Below, piece by piece: positions 12,426-23,580 of a stretch of 64,000 nt of DNA (position 1 is its first letter; each line of letters starts with the position of its first letter). Position numbers and translations under genes: made by a program. The notes beneath the pieces were generated by a model that did no database searches, was not told the origin of the DNA, and was given only the letters and a program-made list of their open reading frames with translations. Source of the DNA: Acanthacorydalis orientalis (taxonomy: Eukaryota > Arthropoda > Insecta > Megaloptera > Corydalidae); contig CM068313.1 in the NCBI GenBank assembly GCA_034766995.1, positions 12,831,512-12,895,511 on the forward strand, given 5' to 3'.

Positions 12426-14167
12426 AAAATAGAAATGAAATGTAAAATATATAAGTAGGACTATATGGGGATGATTAAATGTATTTTTTTGATCTTTTCT
12501 GTACTTTGTGCAGTGTTGTTTTTATTTCAAATAAAAAATATCTTTTAAATTAAACTAGCTTCTTTTATTATTTTAATAAGTATTTTTAGTCATTTAATAT
12601 CGATTAACAAAAATTCATAAAGTGGTGTTAAAATGAGATTCTTTTATTGTTTATTGTTCAGTTTTTTGAAATATTGTAGTACATAAACACATGAAGATTT
12701 GCCATCTCTGATGTATATCTATTTTAGTAAATAAAAAAATAAATTAAATAAGCAGAACATTTTTTTTTAGAAAACGACGAAATATTCAATGAATACAAAA
12801 TTTAAAAAAAAAATAATCTATGAAAGTATGAACCAATAAGTTTAATATCGAACCAATAAACACAGATTGTAGTTAAAAACCACAACGTTCACCCTTCTTC
12901 ATAAATAAATCTGACTAAAAACACATAACCGAACGCTTAAAAACATTTTCAACATGTGCCATAAAATATTTAATTACTTTATTGACTTTGTTGTATAAAT
13001 CTCGTCCGAACACCGATTATTTATTGTTTATTGTCCTATTGTCCCGTATTTATACGTTTATTGTACCTGTTACAGCTCTGGCTCTGTGGAATCTGACGAA
13101 TTTCTACGAAATGTACGCTACATTTTATTTTCGAGCTCGTATATTTTACGATACCCGTTTACATTTTCAAGAGAACCTTTTTCAAGACAAAATTATTTAA
13201 CACCAATCGGTTAATTAATGGAGAAATTTATGGTAGAGATTTTTTTATATAGGAAATTGTATTTAAATACGGATGAGATTCCGACTTTTATTTTGTCACT
13301 AGAAATATTTATTACATTCAAGTATTTTTCTTCTCGACAGATAAGAATAGAAAAGAAACCGCATATTATAATAAACAATACAAGGAAATGTTAAAATTAT
13401 ATATTTTATAACTTCAATTAACAATATAAAGTTTATAAGCAGGATTGTGCCAGAATCTAAAATAGCTTATTGCAAATTAAAATATTACATCATTTTAATT
13501 TTAAATAGACGATAAGATACATTGAAAAATTGGTCTATTATGTCTCATGAATTTTTAAGTAGCCTTGTAGCCCTTAAATACCGCAGTTTTATAAACAAAT
13601 GGTCAGCACGGATTGTTTCAAAGTTTATTTTAAATATATGTTTTTAACTAGACTTTAGAATATTATTACATAAAGTAAATGTTATAATCGAAAAATTGGA
13701 AGAAAAAATAAATTCAAAATAAATTCACGATTAACAAAACTATTTTAACTAGCGTTTTAAAAAATAAGATTAATAAATATTTAAAAAAAAACCAGAGAAA
13801 AAAATGTATTACAAAATCTGTTGACTGTATAAAAAATTCAAAACAAAAGTCATTAAATGTTCTACATGTTATATAATTAAAATGTATAGAGTTGATAGTA
13901 ATTCAAAAAATATATCCTTTCATTCTACTAAACTAACGAATCGTTTAATCGAGACAATAAGAAAACATAATAGTTAAAATGTCTTGTAAATAAATTCGTC
14001 ATATTTTCTTTTTCGAGTAAATTGAAAATTATTATACGAAATCAATCAAAATCTTACCGTTTCCAATACGAATTCTGTCAAGAAAAAACAAACAATAAAA
14101 CAAAATAATCACGCGAACAGCCGAATGTCATGGAAAGAAGTGTTTTTATTAAAAATACGAACATGTT

Positions 14168-14176
14168 GTATATATA

Positions 14177-14230
<54 letters not shown>

Positions 14231-14231
14231 T

Positions 14232-14320
<89 letters not shown>
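14168..14320. repeat. Large compound (TA)n/(TG)n/(CA)n tract
   Basis: About 150 bp, the longest simple tract in the window; it borders the CpG island. It yields meaningless Tyr-Ile repeat frames on both strands. Confidence 0.97.
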
Positions 14321-14323
<3 letters not shown>

Positions 14324-14336
14324 ATACAGTACGTGT

Positions 14337-15240
14337 ATGTGCACGGCTGCGTACTCTAATAGATGTAGTAATAAAACAAAAAAACAACAGAAAATCGGAG
14401 AAACAAAAACGAAACGAAACAAACAGAGAAAAACAACTGAACAATTTACAGGGTGCCCGGTGAGTATCGACAAAGGCGACCGCGAACAGACTAATCAGTC
14501 ATCGTCATCGGATCCAAGTAGGCTAGGTCCGTCACATTTGACGTGCGAGTTTTTGATAAGTAGGCGTAGCAAATAGAGTCGACATCCAAGGGGCTTCCGT
14601 ACGTCACCGATCCCCACCCCTCGATTCGGTTCGAAATAGACGCGCGACAAGGACGAGAGAGACACATTGTTAAAATCGCACCGACGGAGAAGAAAAAATA
14701 CACAGAGGAACGAGGCGGAGGGACACGACCGAGTGGCGGCGTCCGTTCAGATGTTTCGGGGGCTCGCGTTCACGTTTTATCTCTGTATATGTGTCTGTGT
14801 GTGTACGTTTTTTTTTCTGTTATCCTCTTGCGGCGAATTCGACACATAGCCGTTGTGTTATTATAGTGGAAATGAGTGTAGTTTCTAGTTTCCAATAACA
14901 GGATGGTTCTTCGGCTGCCGAGCGAGACGTCATGTTCGCTCGCATGCTAACATTTTCGTGCGCGTATCGGATTTAGACGGACGCCGCTGCGTTGTGCTGC
15001 TGCATTCGGCGATTGGAAAACTGTTGTGCGGACGGCGTGCGCGCGATACGCAAACGTCAAAGTCTCAAGTTTTATGTCTTAAGCAAATAACCAAAGTGTG
15101 TGAATGTGTGTGTGGTTCGATGAATGGAGCGTTCGACAATTGCAGCAAGAGAAGATATGGTCCGATTGAGGATTCGCATCGAAAGGAGTTCTGTTTTCAG
15201 TTCACGGATTCGTTGTTCTCAATGTCGTTCGAATGAAAAT
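14337..15240 (+). promoter_or_regulatory. CpG island: candidate mab-21 promoter and 5' untranslated exon
   Basis: This roughly 0.9-kb block is strikingly CpG-rich against the AT-rich background: eleven CpG dinucleotides lie in 14701-14780 alone. It starts abruptly after a 150-bp TA/TG tract and ends abruptly near 15240. It lies 7 kb upstream of the mab-21 coding exon on the same strand as a consensus donor (GTAAGT at 15351). A second donor-like site (CCG/GTGAGT) is at 14460. TCAGTC and TCAGTT motifs resembling arthropod initiators occur (about 14497 and 15198). No long conserved protein is encoded; several short ORFs on both strands are by-products of the GC-rich composition. Assignment to mab-21 is inference from position, composition and splice signals. 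Confidence 0.5.
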
Positions 15241-15611
15241 TCGATCATGTTCTAAAATTACAAATGTCTTGAAGTCATGTACTTCCGACAGTAATAACGT
15301 ATGATCGAGTAAAGAACTAATTTCTTTTTGCCTTTTAAATTTATTTAAAAGTAAGTGTGGTTAATGAAATAAACTTTTTTTCAGTACAACATATTTTCAG
15401 GTTTAACTCATTCATATCACACTGAATATTTAAGTTTTAAGTATAAATATTTAATTTTTGCAGATAAATTATTATGACATTTATTTATTACAAATCAAAT
15501 CAACAAAGTATTAATATTCAATATAAAATTCTAATTCAGATTGCTAGTAGAAAATTATTCAAATATTTGTAAAAAAGATCTTGTATCGTTTTGTCAAAAC
15601 ATGTTGCAAAA

Positions 15612-15657
<46 letters not shown>

Positions 15658-16346
15658 TAAATATTGATTTGACACTTTCAAATAAAATTTTTTTTCTGTA
15701 ACAAATATCAATAGAAACCAAATTAGTGTTTGTATGAAACAATAAAAAAACTAACACTAAATGAAAATAAATTAAAAAATTACAATATAAAAAAAATAGT
15801 TCTTTTACAATGTTATCAGATATTATGAAAAATATTGAACAGGGAGATGATGATAACGTCTTTTTCTTTATATGTAATTTTTAATATTTTAATATAAAGG
15901 CAGGTGCAATATGTGTGTATAAATTTATTTTATAATATAATATTACGACTGTCGATACTAATTTAGATTTATTACACATTTCAGTTTGATTTACAAATGT
16001 ATACATACTTAAATGTTTATTTGATTAGCTATTCAATGTGTTGATTATTGATATTCATAATTCTTTAAAAAAAATGTTAATTTTTTTACACAGTTATAAT
16101 TGAATTGTCACATTTCATTAAATAAAATGACTGAAAAGGGCAGACGTGTAATGTTTAAAAATACCAGTTCATAGTAATTAGTTTATACATTCCTTTATGT
16201 AAAAAAATGACTCAATATTTTTCTCAAAAAAGTTAAGAAATATACTTAAATTTGCTTTATTTATTAATACATATTTTAAGATTTCAATCGTCTCAAAACT
16301 AAATTTCTATGCAATGTACATTGTTAACTCTTTCTCTTTCTATACA

Positions 16347-16363
16347 TACATACACACACACAC

Positions 16364-16412
<49 letters not shown>
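16347..16412. repeat. (CA)n-(TA)n compound microsatellite
   Basis: Short CA run and then about 50 bp of TA. Confidence 0.9.
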
Positions 16413-16414
<2 letters not shown>

Positions 16415-16544
16415 AGTATAAGTAGATATATTTTTTGAAAAAAAAATAAAATAAATAAAAAAAACAGTCATTAAATTTTAGAACATTTAAGTATTATCAA
16501 ATTTAATTAGACTGAAAGTAACTTTTCATGTCTAACATTGCTAG

Positions 16545-16830
16545 CGATTTGAGAATGACAGCACTGCTATTGAAATACATGTAAACCTTAATCAAAAATA
16601 ATCGACAATTAATTATTGAACGTTTTTGATCAGACATTTTTTTATAATTTGCGGGGAGATGTGAATATGTAAAACCTGAAAGGAACAGTTGAATAAAAAA
16701 TATTATTTTTGATTTCACAAATAAAATATTTTCTCACTGCAAAAATAACAAGGATTTCTGATCAAAAATGTACAATAAATGATTATTGATAATTTTTGAT
16801 TACTAGTTATAAGTATTTCGATAGTCATGC
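16545..16830. repeat. Foldback repeat pair inside the putative intron
   Basis: Plus-oriented half at 16545-16690 (GAGAATGACAGCACTGCTAT, core ATTAATTATTGAACG) followed by a minus-oriented half at 16755-16830 (GATCAAAAATGTACAATAAA, then TTCGATAGTCATG). Confidence 0.6.
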
Positions 16831-18224
16831 AACATCTTTATTGTATTAAAGTACAAGAGACTCCATATTATCAATCATCATGTTTTAGACTTTAAAAGTA
16901 AAATATCTGTTTCGAATTATCTATTTAAGATTAAAATTTTTATTTTAATTGCGAACAAATGAGAAGAAAACGAATTTATTGTAAATATCTTATCCGTTAT
17001 CTTATAAAAATTAAATGTATACATCTCATTTTTTGTTTGTATGATTAAATGATTAAATTTTTTTAAATTACATCATCGAATTCGTATAGAATTTGATTCT
17101 TCTCAACTTTTCAGTTTAAGAAAAATAAATAAATAAAATTCACTTACACATAAAAATGAAAGATGATACTGTTATGTTTAATTAGATTAAAGTGTGTACG
17201 GCCATACTCAATTATCATCGAATCATTTCCATTCATTCACTGAAAAAATACTAATACGATTAAGCCCTATTCGCCTGTCTATCAGATAATCAATTAGTTT
17301 ACAAAATCAGTTCAGATCTGTGCCACATTTCATTAACAAAACGGTCATTAAACACTCTTCAACGCGATTACTGTTTCTTGAATAATTATAAATAAAAAAA
17401 GCGTATGAGTGAAGAAAAACTTGCAAATACGTTTATGTACATTAATCTAAATGTGAGATCAAGTACAAGTTTCAATTAAAAGTGTGTAATTATATACCTT
17501 TCGCTACAATTTATCGCTTACACATTTATATACCTGTGTAATTTTTTTATGTAGAATGGTATTAATATATATTAGTTTTCACTAACGATGACATCGAGTT
17601 GGATTAACACTTATTTATGATTTAGATTTCGTGATTAATGTCATTTTTGTTTTATTAAGTACTTTGTTTGAATTTTGTTACTAAAAGGAATTAAAGGATT
17701 CTGTAGCAAATTCTGATCAGGTAAAGAAAAAAAAGGTTCCATTTAGTTCAATTGTTAATAATATTTATACAATAGATTTTTTTTCTTAATGAAATATATA
17801 AAATATAGGTTTACTAAAACTATGAATTAATTTATGTTTTAATAAAAAAAACATATTACAAAATAATATTAAATTACGGAGTTAATAAGGAAAAGAATTT
17901 AATAAAATTTCAATATAAACATGTAAGATATAAGCAATCATTTAGGGAATATTTTATAAATTTCGTTTAAATCTGTATATCTATTTTATATAAAAGAAAT
18001 TTATTAAAGGAACAAAATAATAATAGGAATTAAATACAGTAAAACAGTTTTTATAGACTAATTATTGCAAATTCAGTTTATCGAATTATGTTTTTTTAAT
18101 TAGAAATTTCAAAAAATGAGATCGCATCAAGCTTTTCAAAAACTAATTATTTTCTTATTCCACAAAATACAAAAACTATTTCTGAACAAAACTGTCACTT
18201 TAATCACTTTCGAGTCATGCTTAT

Positions 18225-18470
18225 GCGAATTTAGATGATGATATCGTTATCGCCAAAGTGTTAAGCACAAAAATCTAGTATAAGTAAAATTTTGGTTCAA
18301 AGCACAGAGTTTTTGAACCTCAGAGTTTTTAATAACATCGATATATAACTACAGATAAACTATCGAAAAGGATCAAAAATTATTTACTGAAAATTTTTGA
18401 TTTTGCGTAGGCTGAAAAAATAATTTATCTGTGAAAGTGAATTTATAAACAATGTCAGAAATTTCTACAT
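18225..18470 (+). repeat. Foldback repeat, plus-orientation half (interrupted)
   Basis: GATGATGATATCGTTATCGC, then a divergent middle, then GGATCAAAAATTATTTACTG and ATTTATCTGTGAAAGTGAAT. Confidence 0.45.
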
Positions 18471-18966
18471 TAAATATGTTTCAATGTTTTACTAGACAAA
18501 TATTGCCGAAAAATTGATTTATACTCTCAAAGAGATAGTAATTATTTTTTAAAAAAAAATTAAGAAAAACCATGTAAATATGTTTGTCAAAATTCTTGCT
18601 TTACAAAATTGTTATGTACAGTAATCGTCTGTTTATATTGAACAAAATTAATTTCTTTGAATGAAAAATTTAAAATAACATTAATTTCATTGATGTTTAC
18701 ATTCGTTTTTAATGTTAAATCATTAATTTATTATATAAAAAAACGTTAAAAAACTTTTCATTAAATATTAGGAATTGAATTCTTAAAATTCTTTTACATT
18801 TGAACTTAATTTTATGTCCTTCATAAAATTAATATTTTTTTCAAAAATAATAATTATTAATACATATTATAAACAACAAATTTGTTAATATTTTAATAAT
18901 TCAAACAGTTTTTTACTGTTTGATCTTTTGAAATATTATTAATATTTGTTTATTAAATACAGATTA

Positions 18967-18969
<3 letters not shown>

Positions 18970-19039
<70 letters not shown>
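18970..19039. repeat. (TA)n microsatellite
   Basis: 70 bp, pure, inside the putative intron. Confidence 0.95.
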
Positions 19040-19040
<1 letters not shown>

Positions 19041-19524
19041 CTAGCCATAATAAAGAAGCTGAAGTCAATATTTTTCAATATTGACTGACACAAAGAACAA
19101 ATACAAATTTTCATTTATTTTCAAAGTGTATAAAAATTGAAAATGAAAAAAAAATTAAAAAATGCATATTGAAAATGTAAAATCTTATATTATTAGAATA
19201 TGATTAAAATATTACACTCATTGATGATATTAAGGTGCTGATCTAAAATAAAAAAAGATTTATGAGAATTCAATCAGTTCTGATTTTTGTAATAATACAG
19301 CTCTATACCTGAATTCATATTCTTAAAAAAATTCTCCCATTTCTCAAATAAATCAGAAACGTTTTCGTTACCAGAAACATTCAATAATTAATATTTGATC
19401 TATAATTATTTACAGAAGATTTATGATCAGAAAAAAAACGTGGTTTGTGGAGTGAGAGAAACATTTATTTCTGAAATTATTTTGTTGTCTGAAAAGTGTT
19501 CTTTTGTGACGAGATTTTTTTACC

Positions 19525-19557
<33 letters not shown>

Positions 19558-19799
19558 GCGTGTGTGAGAGAAAAAAAATTGCACCGAGATAAAGATGTAT
19601 TACAAAGGATAGGTAATTTTGTTACTCTACATAGTTTTATTATTCATGTTATGTAAAAAACTTTCTTTCCAGTAAAATCCAAGCTTGATAAGTTTACCTA
19701 TTATGCTAAAATAATCTTAATTTAATAGTAGATACGATAAAATAGAATATATGTTTTTGGCCTGTGTATTCTATGCACCCAAAATGCAGACAAGTTGTA

Positions 19800-19935
19800 T
19801 ATTATAATACGGTTTTGGCACTGTGGCCGAAATCACATTCGCAAATGAATTATTTCCACACCACACAAACCGAAAAAACATTTCTTTATGATTAAAAATG
19901 TTCAATGAATGATTTTTTTTATTAAATATTTGTGG
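19800..19935 (-). repeat. Foldback repeat, minus-orientation half
   Basis: TTTGGCACTGTGGCCGAAAT, CATTCGCAAATGAATTATTT, CCACACAAACCGAAAAAACA, core AAAATGTTCAATGAATGATT. Confidence 0.6.
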
Positions 19936-22059
19936 TTGAAATTTTGGTCAGAGGGATTTTTAATGTAAGATCAACTGTCTTAAAAGTGTATTAGAAATTC
20001 AAAATATATTTATATATTTTGTATAAATTCCATTAAAATAATAAAGAACAAGACAAAAAACATATTTTATTCTTTCAGTTTGCATAAACATTTAAATCTT
20101 ATAATTTAATTTTATTATTTCTCCAATTATGTATTATTAGGCATATATTTCTATCTATTTATAAATAAAAAAAATTTACAAGGATATAAATGATAATAAA
20201 AGGAATGTTTAGTGAAATATTTCTGTTATTATCGGAAATTATTCATATAACATGTATTCAGATAATAAATGATGAATAAAAAAAATGTATATGGGTGTGC
20301 ATGTAGTATATAAAATATTACAAAAACAATAAAAATATTTCTGTTGATAGGACATTATTTATTTATGTATATATATATATATATACATACTTATAAATAT
20401 GGAAAACTCAACTTGTAATTACAACTTTTTCTATATAATAATTATCAAACGTGCCTCGTATATTAATTCGGTTTTAATTTGTAATTCGATACATTATTTC
20501 ATCATCGTGAATAGTGCTGAGATTTAATAAAAATACCAGGAATAGTTATACAAAGAATAAATTATTTAAAATCGAAACGAAAACTGGTGTCTTTTCTATA
20601 ATTTATGAAGATATTATGTTTAATAGTAGAAATAATTTCATAAAAATGTAATATTTTAAAAGAATCTTTGAATCATCCAAATCTGAATTATATATAAAAA
20701 GTAAAAAAATCATATTAAAAAAAAACATGAATATTCAGTTAAATAGAAATAAAATTTTCAACGAATCAAAGCAGATTTATATTAATATCTGCGAGCAGCA
20801 AGTTTTAACTGAATAAAATTAATTCAAAAATTAAATAAAACTACTTTGAATTCGTATTTCTGTTTTGAATAAAATTATTTTCATGTTTTAAAGATTTTGT
20901 ACGAGAAGTATTGAAAAACTATTTCTTTTTGTATGAAATTGAAGTGCTTTTTATTTACTTACATTTCATTTAGTTTACACTTCGATGTGTTCTAAAATAT
21001 TTTAAAGTATTTTTAGATTTTGCAAAAAGATTAAGAATTATAACTATTAATATTAAAAATCAGTGCTATAAACTTTTTATTATGTTGATAATAATAATAA
21101 TACACCTGTTTTGGATAAATTAGTTCTATTGCAAGGGTAAAAATTTCTCTTATTGACATTTATTATAAAATATAGATATTAAAAACAATCCTCCTATAAT
21201 TTCTCTAAATAATTATAAAATGTTACACGTTTTAGAAGAAATTTTCAAATGTGTATAATATAAATGTATCAAAAATGAAAGTAAATTCATACAAAATATA
21301 ACAAATTCAAGAACTTTTTTTAAATTTATGTTTCAAAATGTTATAATAAAATTATTTAAATACTAAGTTTTGATTCATATAAAACTTCATCCACATAATA
21401 CAATTTTAGGTAATGCATATGCAAAGGGTTGATATTAAGATTATTTAAAAATATTATCAGTTAATGCGGCTTATGACTGATTAATTAATCATAGCTTTAA
21501 GTAATTCACAACATTTTTATTACATAAATATATATTTCTAAATATTATCATTTATTAATACGACTCTCCATTTTTACTGAATCTTCTTACTATTAAAAAA
21601 TATAAAGATATGAATTTATAATATCTGATAAAAAATAATTCATGACAATTCATTTTTTCCTGCCAAATGATTTGAATTTTCATTATAAACGAATATTTAA
21701 AAAAAGATCTGTTGTTTTTATGTGTACAAGTATTTCATGAGGAATAAATAGTTTTATTTAGAAGTACAGACATAGGTTTTATGTAGAAAAACAAATATAT
21801 TTCGATTAAATTATTTTTAGGTATGAAGGAGGCGAATATTTAATTAAATATTTCAATTCATAACGATCATAATAATAATAATTTTGTATATTTATGTTTG
21901 TGAAAAATATATGATATCTTTCTCTTGTGAAAAAATATTTCTGTCTATCTGCAGTAAATACGGAATGAAGATTGTTATTTTCTGTTATGCAAAACTTAAT
22001 GCAATTTAAAAGTTCATAATAATTTTTTTTAAATATTGAATTATGTGTCTATATTCATA

Positions 22060-22079
22060 TATATATATTTTTGTTTCAG
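22060..22079 (+). other. Splice acceptor before the mab-21 coding exon
   Basis: A TA-rich and then T-rich tract runs into TTTTTGTTTCAG, with AG at 22078-22079 and exon sequence starting TTATCGAGG. This is a strong 3' splice-site match placed directly upstream of conserved coding sequence. It implies at least one 5' untranslated exon elsewhere, most plausibly in the CpG island 7 kb upstream. Confidence 0.75.
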
Positions 22080-22170
22080 TTATCGAGGGATACATTCTTA
22101 TAAATATTTCCGAGAAATATTTTTCAAGAAGAAACTTAAAATTCTATTACAATCCAAAGTGGATACCAAA
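22080..22170 (+). other. mab-21: 5' UTR part of the mab-21 coding exon
   Basis: The 91 bases between the splice acceptor and the chosen ATG contain no ATG in any frame, so the 22171 ATG is the first one met by scanning within this exon. The reading frame is open through the segment, so a stop upstream in the preceding exon is needed to rule out an N-terminal extension. If the donor at 15351 is used, the joined frame has a TAA just before the junction, which supports initiation at 22171. That is inference, because the upstream exon is not proven. Confidence 0.7.
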
Positions 22171-23268
22171 ATGCTAGTTCCTCCAGACATGATGGCCGCA
22201 CAATCAAAAATGGTATACCAGATCAACAAATATTTCACAGAACGTGTCCAAGTACGTAAAATGCAAATAAGTAAAACGATCCATGAGGTATGTCGTGTGG
22301 TTCAGGATGTTCTCAAGGAAGTCGAAGTACAAGAACCGCGTTTCATTTCCTCGTTAACTGACTACAATGGTCGATACGACGGCTTGGAAGTAATCTCGCC
22401 GGTCGAATTCGAAATCGTCATTTACTTGAACCAGATGGGTGTTCTGAATTTCGTCGATGATGGAACACTTCCAGGCTGTGCCGTATTAAAACTGAGCGAT
22501 GGCAGAAAACGGTCAATGTCACTCTGGGTCGAGTTCATTACAGCGTCTGGTTATTTATCAGCGAGGAAGATGAGGTCGAGGTTTCAAACACTTGTAGCTC
22601 AAGCTTGTGATAAGTGTTCTTACAGGGATTCTGTTAAAATGATAGCCGATACGACAGAAGTGAAACTGAGGATTCGAGAAAGATATATAGTTCAAATAAC
22701 ACCGGCATTCAAATGTGCAGGACTATGGCCTAGGTCTGCGGCGCACTGGCCGATACCACAGATTCCCTGGCCGCATCCCAACCTCGTCGTTGAAGTAAAA
22801 ACAGAAGGATTCGATATGCTTTCGAAAGAATGTATAGCGTTACAAGGCAAACAATCAGCTATGGAAGGAGATGCGTGGGTTTTATCATTCAACGAAGCTG
22901 AAAATCGATTACTTCAAGGCGGTTGCAGGAAACGATGTTTAAGTATACTTAAAACGTTACGGGATCGACATCTGGACCTTCCAGGCAATCCAGTCACTAG
23001 TTATATAATGAAAACGTTACTGTTATATGAATGTGAAAAACATCCGAGGGAAATCGAATGGGACGAAGCGTGTATTGCGGATAGAATCAACGGAATCTTC
23101 TTGCAACTAATTTCCTGTTTACAGTGCAGAAGATGTCCGCATTATTTCTTACCGAACCTGGATTTATTTAAAGGGAAATCGCCGAGCGCTTTAGAAAACG
23201 CCGCGAAACAAGTATGGAGATTGACCAGGGAAATGTTGACGAACACACGAAGTTGGGAAAAACTGTAA
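22171..23268 (+). CDS. mab-21: Mab-21 family protein (insect mab-21, orthologue of MAB21L1/MAB21L2)
   Basis: Intact 365-residue reading frame, recognised by near-identity to Mab-21 across animals. Family: nucleotidyltransferase-fold proteins related to cGAS. Mab-21 proteins are developmental regulators (eye and neural patterning in vertebrates, male tail in C. elegans), and their biochemical activity is unsettled. Visible landmarks: N-terminal helix region 1-60; EPRFISS at 55-61; the GLEVISPVEFEIV segment at 71-83, with acidic residues E79 and E81 where cGAS has its first metal-binding pair; FVDDGTLPGCAVLKLSDGRK at 94-113; SLWVEFITASGYLSARK at 117-133; AAHWPIPQIPWPHP at 190-203; GGCRKRC at 250-256; and CLQCRRCPHYFLPNLDLF at 316-333. 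Length fits: vertebrate MAB21L1/2 are 359 aa and this protein has six extra N-terminal residues. Start: ATG 22171 in a good insect context (CAAAATG), first ATG of the exon; a second in-frame start is 22189. The frame is open upstream to a TTG at 22036, but that crosses a splice acceptor. The coding part is a single exon. Confidence 0.97.
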   Translation: MLVPPDMMAAQSKMVYQINKYFTERVQVRKMQISKTIHEVCRVVQDVLKEVEVQEPRFISSLTDYNGRYDGLEVISPVEFEIVIYLNQMGVLNFVDDGTLPGCAVLKLSDGRKRSMSLWVEFITASGYLSARKMRSRFQTLVAQACDKCSYRDSVKMIADTTEVKLRIRERYIVQITPAFKCAGLWPRSAAHWPIPQIPWPHPNLVVEVKTEGFDMLSKECIALQGKQSAMEGDAWVLSFNEAENRLLQGGCRKRCLSILKTLRDRHLDLPGNPVTSYIMKTLLLYECEKHPREIEWDEACIADRINGIFLQLISCLQCRRCPHYFLPNLDLFKGKSPSALENAAKQVWRLTREMLTNTRSWEKL

Positions 23269-23580
23269 TAAATGTTCGTTAAAAAAATATAGATCCGTAT
23301 GACTGAAATAATTCGTGTTTTTGAAGATTATGTGTAACCCGATGGTGCTGTAAATGTCTGTACTGCGAATGGTGTTCTAAATTATTTTAAGAATCGTCTA
23401 TTTTTATTAAGTGAATAACTAATAAGTGTGAAAAAAACGTCGCATTTTTATTTTCTGTGCGGTGCGAGTGAGATGACACGAGACAATTATATATTTTTAC
23501 TAAGGACTTGTTTAATATTAAGCGTAGTACTCATAAAATGTAGTTTTTATAAATAAACATCTTTTATTAATTTTTTTGTA
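23269..23580 (+). other. mab-21: mab-21 3' UTR
   Basis: Non-coding sequence after the TAA stop. It is slightly less AT-rich at first and then grades into AT-rich background. It ends near the AATAAA at 23552 and a T/GT-rich stretch (around 23570-23583) that would fit a downstream cleavage element. A longer 3' UTR using AATAAA motifs farther downstream, such as near 23685, cannot be excluded. Confidence 0.5.
23552..23557 (+). terminator. Poly(A) signal for mab-21
   Basis: AATAAA inside ATAAATAAACAT, 284 bases after the stop codon, followed within 20-30 bases by a T-rich and GT-containing segment. It is the best-placed canonical hexamer. An earlier AATAAA overlaps the stop codon region (23267) and is too close to be plausible. 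Confidence 0.5.

Larger units (their letters stand above)
8811..14108. other. Gene-free AT-rich stretch upstream of the CpG island
   Basis: Apart from the foldback repeats, the small MITEs at 9.5 and 11.8 kb, the palindrome at 11.4 kb and minor TA tracts, nothing gene-like is visible. A 72-aa frame at 12982-13200 has no recognisable similarity. Confidence 0.6.
15351..22079 (+). other. mab-21: Putative 5' intron of mab-21 (6.7 kb)
   Basis: Bounded by GTAAGT at 15351-15356 (preceded by TTTAAAA) and TTTCAG at 22074-22079. Contents: TA tracts at 15617, 16347, 18970, 19531 and 20367; foldback-repeat copies at about 16545-16690, 16755-16830, 18225-18470 and 19800-19935; otherwise plain AT-rich sequence with no recognisable gene. 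The acceptor is well supported, the donor is only a consensus match, and other donors in the CpG island are possible. Confidence 0.4.

Noticed and set aside
12982..13200. 72-aa ORF with hydrophobic segments
   Set aside because: No recognisable homology and no splice or promoter context.
14109..14473. ORFs of 60-112 aa on both strands rich in Tyr-Ile repeats
   Set aside because: Read from the (TA)n/(TG)n tract. The same artefact recurs at most TA tracts in the window.
22036..22170. 45-residue N-terminal extension of Mab-21 starting at a TTG
   Set aside because: It has no ATG, crosses a strong splice acceptor, is AT-rich and tyrosine/isoleucine-rich, and is absent from all Mab-21 proteins I know.
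22692..22892. 66-aa minus-strand ORF inside mab-21
   Set aside because: Shadow frame opposite a conserved coding exon.
23267..23272. AATAAA overlapping the mab-21 stop codon
   Set aside because: Too close to the stop codon; the site at 23552 is better placed.
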